Shown here one piece after another: positions 31,580-41,388 of a stretch of 64,000 bases of DNA. Under the pieces are notes generated by a model. It did not search any database, was not told the origin of the DNA, and saw only the letters and a list, made by a program, of their open reading frames with translations. Position numbers and translations under genes: made by a program. The DNA is from Bacteroidales bacterium (GTDB taxonomy: Bacteria > Bacteroidota > Bacteroidia > Bacteroidales > Muribaculaceae). Numbering within the stretch: the first letter of the stretch is position 1; each line of letters starts with the position of its first letter. The stretch lies in contig SUXI01000005.1 of NCBI GenBank assembly GCA_015060975.1, positions 119,810-183,809 on the forward strand. Reading direction: 5' to 3'.

Positions 31580-32125
31580 ATGAAAAAAGCGATATTATTT
31601 TTTACGATTTTAGCCTCGGCAATTTGCTTGACATCGTGCAATAACACAGCAAAAGAAAACAATGTCACAACTACCGACACATCCACAAGCATAGATACTA
31701 CAGCAACCGCAGCAAGAGATAAAAATCTTGAACAAAGCGGGCAAAACATGATTAAAGAAATTGTTAAAGGAGAACAAGACAAGCCCATAACCATAGAAAC
31801 AAAACGAGGGAAAATGCACGGACAAATCGAGATGCCCGGAACAATTACTTTGACCGACCCTCAATCAGCAAAAAATATTATAAGCCGGCTCACTCCCGCT
31901 CAAGGTTATAACACATATAATTGTGCTGTTATATTTACCGGAACAACAAAAAAAGGTAAAATTTGGAATTTCACGCCTAACACTATTACCATCAATGTGG
32001 AATGGAAATATGAAAACGGGTCAACATCAACCGACCAAGTTGTCGTTGAATCACAAAAATTTGGTTTCACTCATGCCGATACTTCCAAAGGTAACACCAA
32101 AACTATAACTTATACTGTTAATTAA
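31580..32125 (+). CDS. Predicted lipoprotein, unknown function
   Basis: 181 aa; MKKAILFFTILASAICLTSCNN lipobox. Confidence 0.75.
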   Translation: MKKAILFFTILASAICLTSCNNTAKENNVTTTDTSTSIDTTATAARDKNLEQSGQNMIKEIVKGEQDKPITIETKRGKMHGQIEMPGTITLTDPQSAKNIISRLTPAQGYNTYNCAVIFTGTTKKGKIWNFTPNTITINVEWKYENGSTSTDQVVVESQKFGFTHADTSKGNTKTITYTVN

Positions 32126-32408
32126 CTTCTACTTTACTAAGCAAATAGCAACGGAGACTGTGTCTATATTAAAAAATCTTGATATAGCCTCTATTATTGT
32201 TTGATTTAGTTTATATTAACTATAAACTTGCACTTTGCACAGGGGATGAGTTAACTTTTTCTGCATTTGCGTGGAAAAACAACTATTGATATATATCGTA
32301 ATTTTTAATACTTAATATTTATCAAAGCCTCTCTATTATCAAAAAAAATGTTACTCTATCTTGACTATCATTCTAACTATTAATACTTTAATTTAATTAT
32401 TTATAAAA

Positions 32409-33659
32409 CTAAAATGAAAGGGTATCAACCTCAAAATTTGAGGTATCATAATCATATTCATCATAATAACCTTCTGAATTTGACGAGTTATGCCAGTTAT
32501 CATAAAAATAGCTCGATTTATTAGCGTCTTCTACCAATAAATACGTCACTGCAACATTAGCTGCAACAGTGAGAGCAAATGCGGTCCAATATTGAAACGT
32601 TGTCAATTCCACTTTAATATACTTAAAATCAGAAAACTCTTTGCGTTTCCATTCATAAAGATGCTCTCGCAGCCAATCAAGCATTTTCCTCATATCAAGA
32701 ACCTGATTTGAGTGAAAATAGCTCTCTATTTTCACACTCAACACAGGCTCGTCCATCCAACTAAATGCATGACACCACCCCACTTTACCTTTGCTTATGC
32801 CAAGACATATCACAAACTCGTTTTTATTTCCTCCTTTCCAATATGCACGTTGCTTCTCAGCAACATCAATACCTTGTGTTGCCGAGTCGAAAAATATGAC
32901 AAACAATCTAATTTGATGTATAGCTCCATAATATGCATTAAACAATCTAAATTGTTTTTCAATCACATTATCGACATCCAAGCCTAAAATTGGCGACATG
33001 TCACTATCTTCCACATTTGGATAATCCCACAATCCCAAATCTTCGGCTTGTTTCTCGCTTATATCCTCAAAACGGAAAATCGAATTTGAGTTTTTAATTT
33101 TATTGACATATCTATGTGTTTCGGTTATAGGAATCATGGTTCGATACACCTCAATGTTTTCAAATGGGTCGGTTGAAAACATCCCATCTAAAAAGTCGCT
33201 ATATTCATAGGTTTGGTAATGACGCACCCCTCCCACAATATTTGTGCCATAAATTTGATGACGATGTACAGGAGTCCCCCACAGCGACCTTATTCGATCA
33301 TAGTCATAGCTATCAAGCCAATAAGACGAACCGATACTTGTATAATATTCATATTGCTCAGGGTGATAAATCTCACGAACCCGTCTAACCCTTTTATATC
33401 CGCCCTTGCCATCACTCACTTGTTCATAATATACTTGAAGTTCAACCCATGCATCATAATGATATATCGAATAGATGAAACTACCAAGGTATTCCGTTGA
33501 GCGAGTGCGGTGACGATACATGAGCCAATGTATCAGCCCGGTAAACGCCATCGATCCTCCCACAACCGATGCATAAACATGCCATTCGTAATAACCGCCG
33601 GTTATTGCAAACAGTACCCCGCACGACAGCAATGGCAAAAGATATAAAAACGCTATCAT
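32409..33659 (-). CDS. Uncharacterised membrane protein (paired with LemA-like gene)
   Basis: 416 aa; N-terminal TM pair, C-terminal TM, aromatic-rich central region; 16 bp from LemA-like ORF, same strand. Confidence 0.8.
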   Translation of the reverse strand: MIAFLYLLPLLSCGVLFAITGGYYEWHVYASVVGGSMAFTGLIHWLMYRHRTRSTEYLGSFIYSIYHYDAWVELQVYYEQVSDGKGGYKRVRRVREIYHPEQYEYYTSIGSSYWLDSYDYDRIRSLWGTPVHRHQIYGTNIVGGVRHYQTYEYSDFLDGMFSTDPFENIEVYRTMIPITETHRYVNKIKNSNSIFRFEDISEKQAEDLGLWDYPNVEDSDMSPILGLDVDNVIEKQFRLFNAYYGAIHQIRLFVIFFDSATQGIDVAEKQRAYWKGGNKNEFVICLGISKGKVGWCHAFSWMDEPVLSVKIESYFHSNQVLDMRKMLDWLREHLYEWKRKEFSDFKYIKVELTTFQYWTAFALTVAANVAVTYLLVEDANKSSYFYDNWHNSSNSEGYYDEYDYDTSNFEVDTLSF

Positions 33660-33675
33660 TTATGCGTTTTATTTA

Positions 33676-34209
33676 TCATTTTGAAAACATCTCAATATCA
33701 TCATCAAGACCGGTTTCCATTACTGTCTTAGTGCGAGTTGAAGAAACAACCTCATATTCAATTTCTGATTTATTTGAGATAAACCATCGGGAAGGATAGG
33801 ACTCAATCAATGCTTCGCGTTCACGAATAACATCAAGCATACGAGTTTGAGCCGCATTAAGGTGTTCACGTTGAATCTCTATCGCCTGCATCAAATCTTT
33901 ATAAACCGAAGCATCAATTTCGGGATTAGCCTCTTGAATCCATTTCATGGCTGTCGCACCCTCACCCGAATAGCGCCCAGCAATAATATCGGGATATACT
34001 TTTTCAAACATATCGCGATATTGTTCAGTAACGTTCGCTTTTTGTTTGATTACCTTCCACATTTTGTCGTGAACGCTCTCGATTTTTCCACGTTGGGCAT
34101 CTGCTTCCTTGCGTAATGCAATTTCCTTATTGTTATAAGAAAAATACATTGCAACGAGAACAACAACTATTACTATAACAGCAATGATAATAATACCGGT
34201 TAATGACAT
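33676..34209 (-). CDS. LemA-like family protein
   Basis: 177 aa; N-terminal TM then coiled coil MWKVIKQKANVTEQYRDMFEKVYPDII. Confidence 0.7.
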   Translation of the reverse strand: MSLTGIIIIAVIVIVVVLVAMYFSYNNKEIALRKEADAQRGKIESVHDKMWKVIKQKANVTEQYRDMFEKVYPDIIAGRYSGEGATAMKWIQEANPEIDASVYKDLMQAIEIQREHLNAAQTRMLDVIREREALIESYPSRWFISNKSEIEYEVVSSTRTKTVMETGLDDDIEMFSK

Positions 34210-34239
34210 ATAACTTTAATTTATTAATTTATAAAACGA

Positions 34240-34268
34240 ATGCTCCCCATAATCACGAGGGGAGCATT
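34240..34268 (-). terminator. Hairpin terminator of guaA
   Basis: ATGCTCCCC ATAATCACGA GGGGAGCAT. Confidence 0.65.
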
Positions 34269-34298
34269 TCATATTAGTTCTTGATTCTTATTTTCTAA

Positions 34299-35606
34299 TT
34301 ATTCCCACTCGATAGTTGCCGATGGCTTTGGCGACATATCGTAACATACACGATTCACACAAGGAACTTCTTTGAGAATGCGGTCAGTGATTTTTTTCAA
34401 GATTGCCCAATCGATTTCTTCGATAGTTGCAGTCATTGCGTCAACAGTATTTACGGCACGAATAATCACAGGCCAATCGTATGAACGGGCATTGTTGCGC
34501 ACGCCTACCGATTTAAAGTCGGGCACTACTGTAAAGTATTGCCAAACTGTTTTATCAAGGCCTGCATTTGCAAACTCTTCACGAAGGATAGCATCTGATT
34601 CACGTACCGCTTCAAGTCGATCGCGTGTGATAGCTCCAAGGCAACGCACACCAAGACCGGGACCCGGGAATGGTTGACGATATACCATTTCGTATGGCAA
34701 ACCTAATTCCACTCCACAAGCACGCACTTCATCTTTGAATAGTTGCTTCAATGGTTCAACAAGTTCAAATTGCATATCTTCGGGAAGACCACCCACATTG
34801 TGGTGTGATTTTACCATCTTAGCAGTTTTTGTACCACTTTCTACAATATCGGGATAAATAGTACCTTGACCAAGGAAGTCAATACCTTCAAGCTTGCGTG
34901 CCTCTTCTTCAAATACTCGTATAAACTCACCACCGATGATTTTGCGTTTTTCTTCAGGATCTTCCACCCCTTCAAGTTTGCCAAGGAAACGATCGGTTGC
35001 ATCAACATATACAAGATTTGCACAAAGTTGGTTGCGGAACACTTCAACCACGTTTTCAGATTCGCCTTTACGCATCAAACCGTGGTTAACGTGCACACAC
35101 ACAAGTTTGTCGCCAATGGCTTTCAACAACAATGCAGCCACTACCGAGCTGTCAACCCCACCCGAAAGAGCAAGCAACACTTTGCGGTCACCAACCTGAC
35201 GGCGAACAAGCTCAACTTGGTCGTTGACAAAGTTTGTCATATTCCAATTTGCTTCGGCTTTGCAAACATCAAACACGAATGATTTAACGGCATACTTTAC
35301 TGCTTCAACATCATCGTTGAATTGAACAAGTTTCACTTCACACAAAGCTTTGTCGTGTCCGGCAGCAATTACAGGAATACCTATGTTGTAAATTTCGGGA
35401 TTAACGTCGATTTCAACCCCATCAATAACATTGTTAGGACCTCCATTAATAACAATCCCCTTAACATTTGGCAAACTTTTTAGTTCTTCAGCCGTAATGT
35501 CATGGGGATAAATTTCGCTGTAAACTCCAAGCGCACGAATTGCGCGAGCAACTACCGTATTTTCGTGACTACCTAAATCAAGGATCACAATCATATCCTG
35601 TTTCAT
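34299..35606 (-). CDS. guaA: GMP synthase with truncated, triad-less glutamine amidotransferase domain
   Basis: 435 aa; VLLALSGGVDSSVVAALL PP-loop, LGQGTIYPDIVES, QPFPGPGLGVRCLG, C-term KPSATIEWE; N-terminal region about 105 aa without GICYG or FHPE. Confidence 0.93.
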   Translation of the reverse strand: MKQDMIVILDLGSHENTVVARAIRALGVYSEIYPHDITAEELKSLPNVKGIVINGGPNNVIDGVEIDVNPEIYNIGIPVIAAGHDKALCEVKLVQFNDDVEAVKYAVKSFVFDVCKAEANWNMTNFVNDQVELVRRQVGDRKVLLALSGGVDSSVVAALLLKAIGDKLVCVHVNHGLMRKGESENVVEVFRNQLCANLVYVDATDRFLGKLEGVEDPEEKRKIIGGEFIRVFEEEARKLEGIDFLGQGTIYPDIVESGTKTAKMVKSHHNVGGLPEDMQFELVEPLKQLFKDEVRACGVELGLPYEMVYRQPFPGPGLGVRCLGAITRDRLEAVRESDAILREEFANAGLDKTVWQYFTVVPDFKSVGVRNNARSYDWPVIIRAVNTVDAMTATIEEIDWAILKKITDRILKEVPCVNRVCYDMSPKPSATIEWE

Positions 35607-35641
35607 ATAAATAAAAATATTTTGTTATAATTTTATTGGCA

Positions 35642-35649
35642 CAAAATTA
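35642..35649 (-). promoter_or_regulatory. TAnnTTTG -7 element of guaA
   Basis: TAATTTTG on minus strand upstream of ATG 35606. Confidence 0.45.
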
Positions 35650-35770
35650 CAATAATTTCGTTCCACTGCAAAAAAAAATTATCATTATAACAACTTTTTT
35701 TATTCCCACACATTACTTTTTATAACATCGGTTAATTGAGGTTATGCATTCCTTGTTTTTGGGAGTCCAA

Positions 35771-36646
35771 TCATTGGCTACCAAATACCAATAACACCAA
35801 TCCTATCAACAAAATAAACAAGTCAATAATTTTCATCTTCACATTCTTTTCTTGAAGTATAATCACACCAAATATAAACGAGACAATAACACTGCCACGA
35901 CGTATCATTGACACTACTGCAATAAGCGAATCTTCGAGCGATAAAGAATAGAAATATGCTATATCGGCAATAGTGAGAAACAATGATATGCAAAGGATAG
36001 TCCATCGCCATTGAAACGGTGTAGTATCGCATTTTACTCGTTTGATAATCGCAATAGTAATACCCATAATCACAAACTGATAAAACGAGTACCACGCTTG
36101 CACCTCAAGTGGATCGTATTGACGCAGAAGATATTTATCATACAATCCACTCACAGCACCCATCACCATTGCACCAAAACTGAGCCATAGCCATCGGTTA
36201 TGTTTTATCGAAATCCCCTCTTTGCTTCCTATGCGACTTATCAGGTATAACGAGGAGATACCAAGTATCACCCCTCCCCATTGCAACAAATTTAATCGCT
36301 CGCCAAAAATCAACATCGCACCAATCAATACCATCACCGGCCGGGTGGCATTGATAGGTCCGGCAATCGTCAATGGCAAATGTTTCAACCCAAAATATCC
36401 GCAAAGCCACGATGAAAGCACGATAAACGATTTGATGACAATATGAAAATGCCCAATTGTCGTCTCGCCCAATCCCATTCTTCCATTTATCAATCCATCA
36501 ACAATTACAGGAGACATCAATAATGCACCAAACAAAGTATTGAAAAACAACACCGTGAGTACATTATTGCCATTCAACGATAATTTCTTGAAAATATCAT
36601 ATACACCAAGGCACAAAGCCGAAACAACGGCAAGAAAAATCCACAT
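35771..36646 (-). CDS. EamA/DMT family transporter
   Basis: 291 aa; about 10 hydrophobic segments, EamA-like repeats. Confidence 0.85.
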   Translation of the reverse strand: MWIFLAVVSALCLGVYDIFKKLSLNGNNVLTVLFFNTLFGALLMSPVIVDGLINGRMGLGETTIGHFHIVIKSFIVLSSWLCGYFGLKHLPLTIAGPINATRPVMVLIGAMLIFGERLNLLQWGGVILGISSLYLISRIGSKEGISIKHNRWLWLSFGAMVMGAVSGLYDKYLLRQYDPLEVQAWYSFYQFVIMGITIAIIKRVKCDTTPFQWRWTILCISLFLTIADIAYFYSLSLEDSLIAVVSMIRRGSVIVSFIFGVIILQEKNVKMKIIDLFILLIGLVLLVFGSQ

Positions 36647-36759
36647 AAATTAAAAAATTTGCGACTGCAAAATTACATAATTTTCAACAATTTTGGTGAC
36701 TTTTGTGCTATTCTCGATTATTATCACTAATTTTGTGTATATAATTATTTGATTAAGAT

Positions 36760-37524
36760 ATGTCGCCCTTATTCAGCATTATAACCGTTACATATAACGC
36801 TGCCGAAACATTGCCTGCAACTCTTGCGAGCGTAAAAGAACAGTCGTGTAAGTTGTATGAATACATCGTAATGGACGGTGTATCAAAAGATAATACTGTG
36901 GAATTAGCCAATAACGCAAATATTCCTCACGCGCGCATCATCTCAAGTCCCGACAAAGGCTTATATGATGCAATGAATAAAGCTATTGACATTGCTACCG
37001 GCGAGTATCTGATTTTTCTAAATGCCGGCGACGCTTTTCATTCACCCGACACTCTTCAAATGATTGCCGATGTGATTATGAACCACGATTTTCCCGGCAT
37101 CGTATATGGACAAACTCAACTTGTAAATGCCAATCGCCAACGCATAGGCGAGCGACATCTCACCGCACCCGAGGAATTGACCCTTAAAAGCTTTGCCGAA
37201 GGGATGTTGGTGTGTCATCAAGCATTTATCGCATTACGTCGCATTACCAGTCATTATGATTTGCAATATCGTTTTTCGGCCGACTATGAATGGTGCATTC
37301 GTTGTTTACAACATTCTCGTAATAACGTATATATACCAAACACTATAATTGACTACCTTAGCGAAGGTTTAACCACTGCCAATCGCAAAGCATCGCTTAA
37401 AGAGAGATTCAAAATAATGTGTTACTATTACGGAACAATACCTACAATACTACGTCACATCAAATTTATTCCTCGTTTTTTAAAACAACGACGCATCGAC
37501 CGTCGTGCTTCACAAATTAAATAG
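36760..37524 (+). CDS. Family 2 glycosyltransferase
   Basis: 254 aa; FSIITVTYNAAETLPATLASV, EYIVMDGVSKDNT, NAGD. Confidence 0.93.
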   Translation: MSPLFSIITVTYNAAETLPATLASVKEQSCKLYEYIVMDGVSKDNTVELANNANIPHARIISSPDKGLYDAMNKAIDIATGEYLIFLNAGDAFHSPDTLQMIADVIMNHDFPGIVYGQTQLVNANRQRIGERHLTAPEELTLKSFAEGMLVCHQAFIALRRITSHYDLQYRFSADYEWCIRCLQHSRNNVYIPNTIIDYLSEGLTTANRKASLKERFKIMCYYYGTIPTILRHIKFIPRFLKQRRIDRRASQIK

Positions 37525-37527
37525 CCT

Positions 37528-38076
37528 ATGAACTACTACATTATCGAAAACGGACAACAAGTCGGTCCCCTTTCTATCGACCAACTTAGCTCTCGTAATA
37601 TAACCAGCGAAACTCCGGTGTGGCATGAAGGAATGGCTCAATGGGGCAAATCTAAAGATATTCCCGAATTAAATTCAATCGCAAATGGTACAACACCCCC
37701 TCCTTTTACGCCCAACTCACAACAAGCCCCATCGACACCTCCACCTCCTAAATACGAACATAAAAAGACTCAGCCCTCACAACCTTGCCCCGACAACCAT
37801 TTAGCAATCTCTATAATTGCAACAATTGCGACATTGACCTGTTGCTCTCCATTTCCTATTGGCATCGTTGCATTAGTCTATTCTTTGAATGTTGAAAATA
37901 AATGGAAAGGCGGTGATTATGACAAAGCTATCCAATATGCGAAAAATGCAAAAAACTGGGCAATTGGTAGCATCATTGTGGCTCTTGCCGTTTCCATGAT
38001 ATGCATCTTGCTATATATTATTTTTGGTGTTGTGTTTTTTGAATCACTCTACGACATATACTATACACGTCTATGA
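37528..38076 (+). CDS. GYF_2/DUF4339 + CD225/dispanin-like membrane protein
   Basis: 182 aa; N-term YYIIENGQQVGPLSIDQLSSRNITSETPVWHEGMAQW; C-term two-TM NHLAISIIATIATLTCCSPFPIGIVALVYSLNVENKWKGGDYDKA. Confidence 0.8.
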   Translation: MNYYIIENGQQVGPLSIDQLSSRNITSETPVWHEGMAQWGKSKDIPELNSIANGTTPPPFTPNSQQAPSTPPPPKYEHKKTQPSQPCPDNHLAISIIATIATLTCCSPFPIGIVALVYSLNVENKWKGGDYDKAIQYAKNAKNWAIGSIIVALAVSMICILLYIIFGVVFFESLYDIYYTRL

Positions 38077-38378
38077 CTCTACTAAATACTACCTTTCATG
38101 TTCACACATCGGTCAATGACCTATTCATCAGATGGGTCAAGGAAATATACGTCCCCAAGGCTGTGGAAAGTGAGCAAATTAGCAACCCCATTTTTACTCG
38201 CATCATGACCCAAGTCGATCCCGAAGCCACAAGTTATGCAGTGCAGTTGCAAGTCTCATCACATAGTGAAGCCGAAGCATGGCACGACTCTATTGCAGCT
38301 CAACTCAAAGATGCTCTCGCTCGCGAAGTTGGAGAACGAGTATTGCACTTCACCACATACATGGAAATTATTAAATAA
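38073..38378 (+). CDS. DUF4286 family protein
   Basis: 101 aa; NTTFHVHTSVNDLFIRWVKEIYVPKA; overlaps preceding stop by 4 nt. Confidence 0.8.
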   Translation: MTLLNTTFHVHTSVNDLFIRWVKEIYVPKAVESEQISNPIFTRIMTQVDPEATSYAVQLQVSSHSEAEAWHDSIAAQLKDALAREVGERVLHFTTYMEIIK

Positions 38379-38468
38379 AAGGAAATAAGAAAGAGAAATA
38401 AAGAATGATTTCGCATTATGAATTATTCTCTCACTCAGTTTTAAAGAAGTTTCGCATTATTTCAAATT

Positions 38469-39050
38469 ATGAATTCAAGCAAGTCACTTCGCGAATGGGA
38501 CCGTATAATAATCGGCATTGACCCCGGCACAAATATAATGGGGTATGGGATTCTTGGCATCAAAGGCAAAACGCCATCAATGATTGCCCTCGGAGTGATT
38601 GAATTAAGTAAATTTGAAAGCCATTACCTGCGTCTATCTCGCATTTTTGAAAGAGTTACAATGCTTGTCGAGCAATATCTTCCTGATGAAATGGCAATCG
38701 AAGCACCCTTCTTTGGCAAAAACGTGCAATCAATGCTCAAACTTGGTCGAGCTCAAGGAGTAGCAATGGCTGCAGCTTTGGCTCGAGATGTACCAATTAC
38801 AGAATATGAACCACGTAAGATTAAAATGGCTATTACTGGCAATGGTGCAGCAAGCAAAGAGCAAGTGCAAGAAATGTTGCGACGCATTCTCGATATTCCT
38901 CGAGAAAACCTGCTACCTCAACTTGATGCCACCGACGCACTCGCAGCAGCCTTATGCCATTTCTACGAATCATCTCGCCCCCAAATCGACAAAGGATGTC
39001 GTTCTTGGAAAGAATTCATCGCCAAGAACCCCGATAAGGTTAAGAAATAA
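38469..39050 (+). CDS. ruvC: Crossover junction endodeoxyribonuclease RuvC
   Basis: 193 aa; [52 protein letters not shown]. Confidence 0.96.
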   Translation: MNSSKSLREWDRIIIGIDPGTNIMGYGILGIKGKTPSMIALGVIELSKFESHYLRLSRIFERVTMLVEQYLPDEMAIEAPFFGKNVQSMLKLGRAQGVAMAAALARDVPITEYEPRKIKMAITGNGAASKEQVQEMLRRILDIPRENLLPQLDATDALAAALCHFYESSRPQIDKGCRSWKEFIAKNPDKVKK

Positions 39051-40262
39051 CTACATTAGCAATGAGGCGTCACCGTAGCTGAGGAAGCGGAAGTTATGGG
39101 CGAGGGCGAAGTCGTACATTGCTCGCCAGTCGCCGCCAACAAAGGCTGAAACGAGTAGTAGAAGTGTTGATTGTGGTTGGTGGAAATTGGTGATAATTCC
39201 TTTTACAATCATATATTTATATCCGGGGGCGATGATTACTCGCGTAGAGGCGATAAGTGTGTCGCTACCCGATGCGTTGAGATATTCCACAATAGCATTT
39301 AGCGAGTCGACCACTGATAGATGTGGGTGTGTTTCACTATAAGGATACCATTGTGGCAATTCACCGTTCCACTCGTTTTGAGCAATGAGGCAACCTATAT
39401 GATAAAGGCTTTCGAGTGTGCGAACCGAGGTTGTTCCAACTGCAAACACACGTCGAGAGTTTGATGCAAGCTCCTCGATTAACGATTTAGGCACGGCGAT
39501 GAACTCACTATGCATCTCATGTTCGCCAATACTATCGCTCTTCACCGGTTGAAACGTACCGGCTCCCACATGTAGAGTGAGCTCACGGCGAGGTATTCTG
39601 CGCTTTGACACTTCCTCAAACACTTCGGGTGTGAAATGCAACCCGGCAGTAGGAGCAGCCACCGAACCGTCGATATGGGAGTACACCGTTTGGTAATCTT
39701 CACTATCGCTTGCTTCGGTTGAGCGGTTGAGATAAGGGGGAATGGGAATCTCCCCGGCTGCAGCAATGATTTGAGCGAAAGTGAAGTCGTGATTGTCCCA
39801 TGAGAAACGCACCACCGAAGCATTTCCCTCTTTATTGATGCGAGTGGCACTCAACGTCACATCTACCCCATCGATATTGATTATGACCGAGAGGTCGCCT
39901 TGTTTCCAACGCTTTGAATTTCCCACAAAGCATAGCCACGAACATTCGTCGGTCATGGCAAAATTTACTGCATAATCAGCAGGAGTGACCGGCTCGAGGC
40001 AGAATATTTCGATTAATGCCCCACCCTCACTCTTGCGAAAGCGCAATCGTGCGTTAATCACACGGGTGTTGTTATAAATGAGCATTGCATCATCGGGAAG
40101 CAACAAAGGTAGTTCTTTGAAAATGTGTTCCGATATAACTCCATCAGCTTTACGTACCAACAATTTACATTCATCACGTTGTTCAAGAGGGTGCTTCGCT
40201 ATTCGTTCATCGGGCAAAGGATAATTATACTCCTCAATGCGTATATCTTTTATCTCGCTCAT
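39051..40262 (-). CDS. queA: S-adenosylmethionine:tRNA ribosyltransferase-isomerase
   Basis: 403 aa; LLIYNNTRVINARL, VAAPTAGLHFT, TNFHQPQSTLLLLVSAF. Confidence 0.95.
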   Translation of the reverse strand: MSEIKDIRIEEYNYPLPDERIAKHPLEQRDECKLLVRKADGVISEHIFKELPLLLPDDAMLIYNNTRVINARLRFRKSEGGALIEIFCLEPVTPADYAVNFAMTDECSWLCFVGNSKRWKQGDLSVIINIDGVDVTLSATRINKEGNASVVRFSWDNHDFTFAQIIAAAGEIPIPPYLNRSTEASDSEDYQTVYSHIDGSVAAPTAGLHFTPEVFEEVSKRRIPRRELTLHVGAGTFQPVKSDSIGEHEMHSEFIAVPKSLIEELASNSRRVFAVGTTSVRTLESLYHIGCLIAQNEWNGELPQWYPYSETHPHLSVVDSLNAIVEYLNASGSDTLIASTRVIIAPGYKYMIVKGIITNFHQPQSTLLLLVSAFVGGDWRAMYDFALAHNFRFLSYGDASLLM

Positions 40263-40281
40263 TTATTCTTTGTTTTTATTG

Positions 40282-40289
40282 CGCAAAGA
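40282..40289 (-). promoter_or_regulatory. TAnnTTTG element of queA, facing a divergent TAATTTTG at about 40303
   Basis: TATCTTTG on minus strand; divergent pair between queA and the Smr gene. Confidence 0.4.
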
Positions 40290-40340
40290 TACAGAAAAAA
40301 GCAGTAATTTTGCGTTAAATATATAAAGATAAGATAAATT

Positions 40341-41384
40341 ATGGCACAAGTAGGAGATACAGTGCGTTACCTCAATGCTGTAGGTGGCGGAACAATAGTG
40401 AGAATCGACGGAAATATGGCGTATGTTGACGATGAAGGGTTTGAAACACCGGTATTGTTACGTGAATGTGTTGTGGTTGCATCGGCATCAGCACCAAAAC
40501 CTCAAGTTGAAAAGAAAGCGATGGCACCAACATTCGTTCCCGAACAGCCAAAAGCACCCAAACCCGAAGAAATTGAGGAAACCGAAACCGGAGATATCCT
40601 TAACATAGTTCTTGCATACGAGCCTATAGAAATTAAGCACCTCAACACCACGACCTACGATGCTTATCTCGTAAATGACTCAAACTATTATCTCTATTTC
40701 ACATACCTCACTCGTGCCGACAACGAAGGATGGATTACTCGTCATGCCGGAATCATTGAGCCTAACACTCAATTATTACTTTGCGAAGTAACTCATCAAG
40801 ACCTACCGTCAATGGATCGTGTAGCAATTCAATATGTAGCATTCAAACGCGACAAAGAGTTTACACTCAAGGCTCCTGTTGCGGTTGAATATCGTCTTGA
40901 CACTACAAAGTTTTTCAAACTCCATTGTTTCCACAGTAGTGTTTATTTCGACACTCCGGTTATAGCTATCTACATTGTAAAGAATGACATTCCATTACGT
41001 TCTATGGTTATCGACAGCCGAGGTCTCGAAGATGCAATGAACGCAAAGAAAAACTACAAAGCCGACAAACCAAAAGCAAAAAGCGCCCCAGCCTTGCGTC
41101 CTGAAACGATTGTGGTCGATCTTCATATTCATGAATTACTCGACACAACTGCCGGATTGTCAAACACCGATATGCTCAATGTGCAGTTGCGAGAGTTTAA
41201 CCGAGTGATGACCGATAATATCAAATTAAAAGGGCAAAAGATTGTGTTTATACATGGTAAAGGCGAAGGGGTATTGCGACAAGCTGTGTTGCAAGAATTG
41301 AAGAAGAAATATCCTCATTGCCAAGCGCAAGATGCCTCTTTCCGTGAATATGGGTTTGGAGCCACACAAGTAACCATTCACTAA
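40341..41384 (+). CDS. DUF2027 + Smr (MutS2-like) domain protein
   Basis: 347 aa; VGDTVRYLNAVGGGTIVRI; C-term DLHIHELL...GQKIVFIHGKGEGVLRQAV. Confidence 0.9.
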   Translation: MAQVGDTVRYLNAVGGGTIVRIDGNMAYVDDEGFETPVLLRECVVVASASAPKPQVEKKAMAPTFVPEQPKAPKPEEIEETETGDILNIVLAYEPIEIKHLNTTTYDAYLVNDSNYYLYFTYLTRADNEGWITRHAGIIEPNTQLLLCEVTHQDLPSMDRVAIQYVAFKRDKEFTLKAPVAVEYRLDTTKFFKLHCFHSSVYFDTPVIAIYIVKNDIPLRSMVIDSRGLEDAMNAKKNYKADKPKAKSAPALRPETIVVDLHIHELLDTTAGLSNTDMLNVQLREFNRVMTDNIKLKGQKIVFIHGKGEGVLRQAVLQELKKKYPHCQAQDASFREYGFGATQVTIH

Positions 41385-41388
41385 TAAG

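Noticed and set aside
32126-32408. AT-rich intergenic region checked for RNA or mobile sequence
   Set aside because: No convincing hairpin, repeat or ORF seen.
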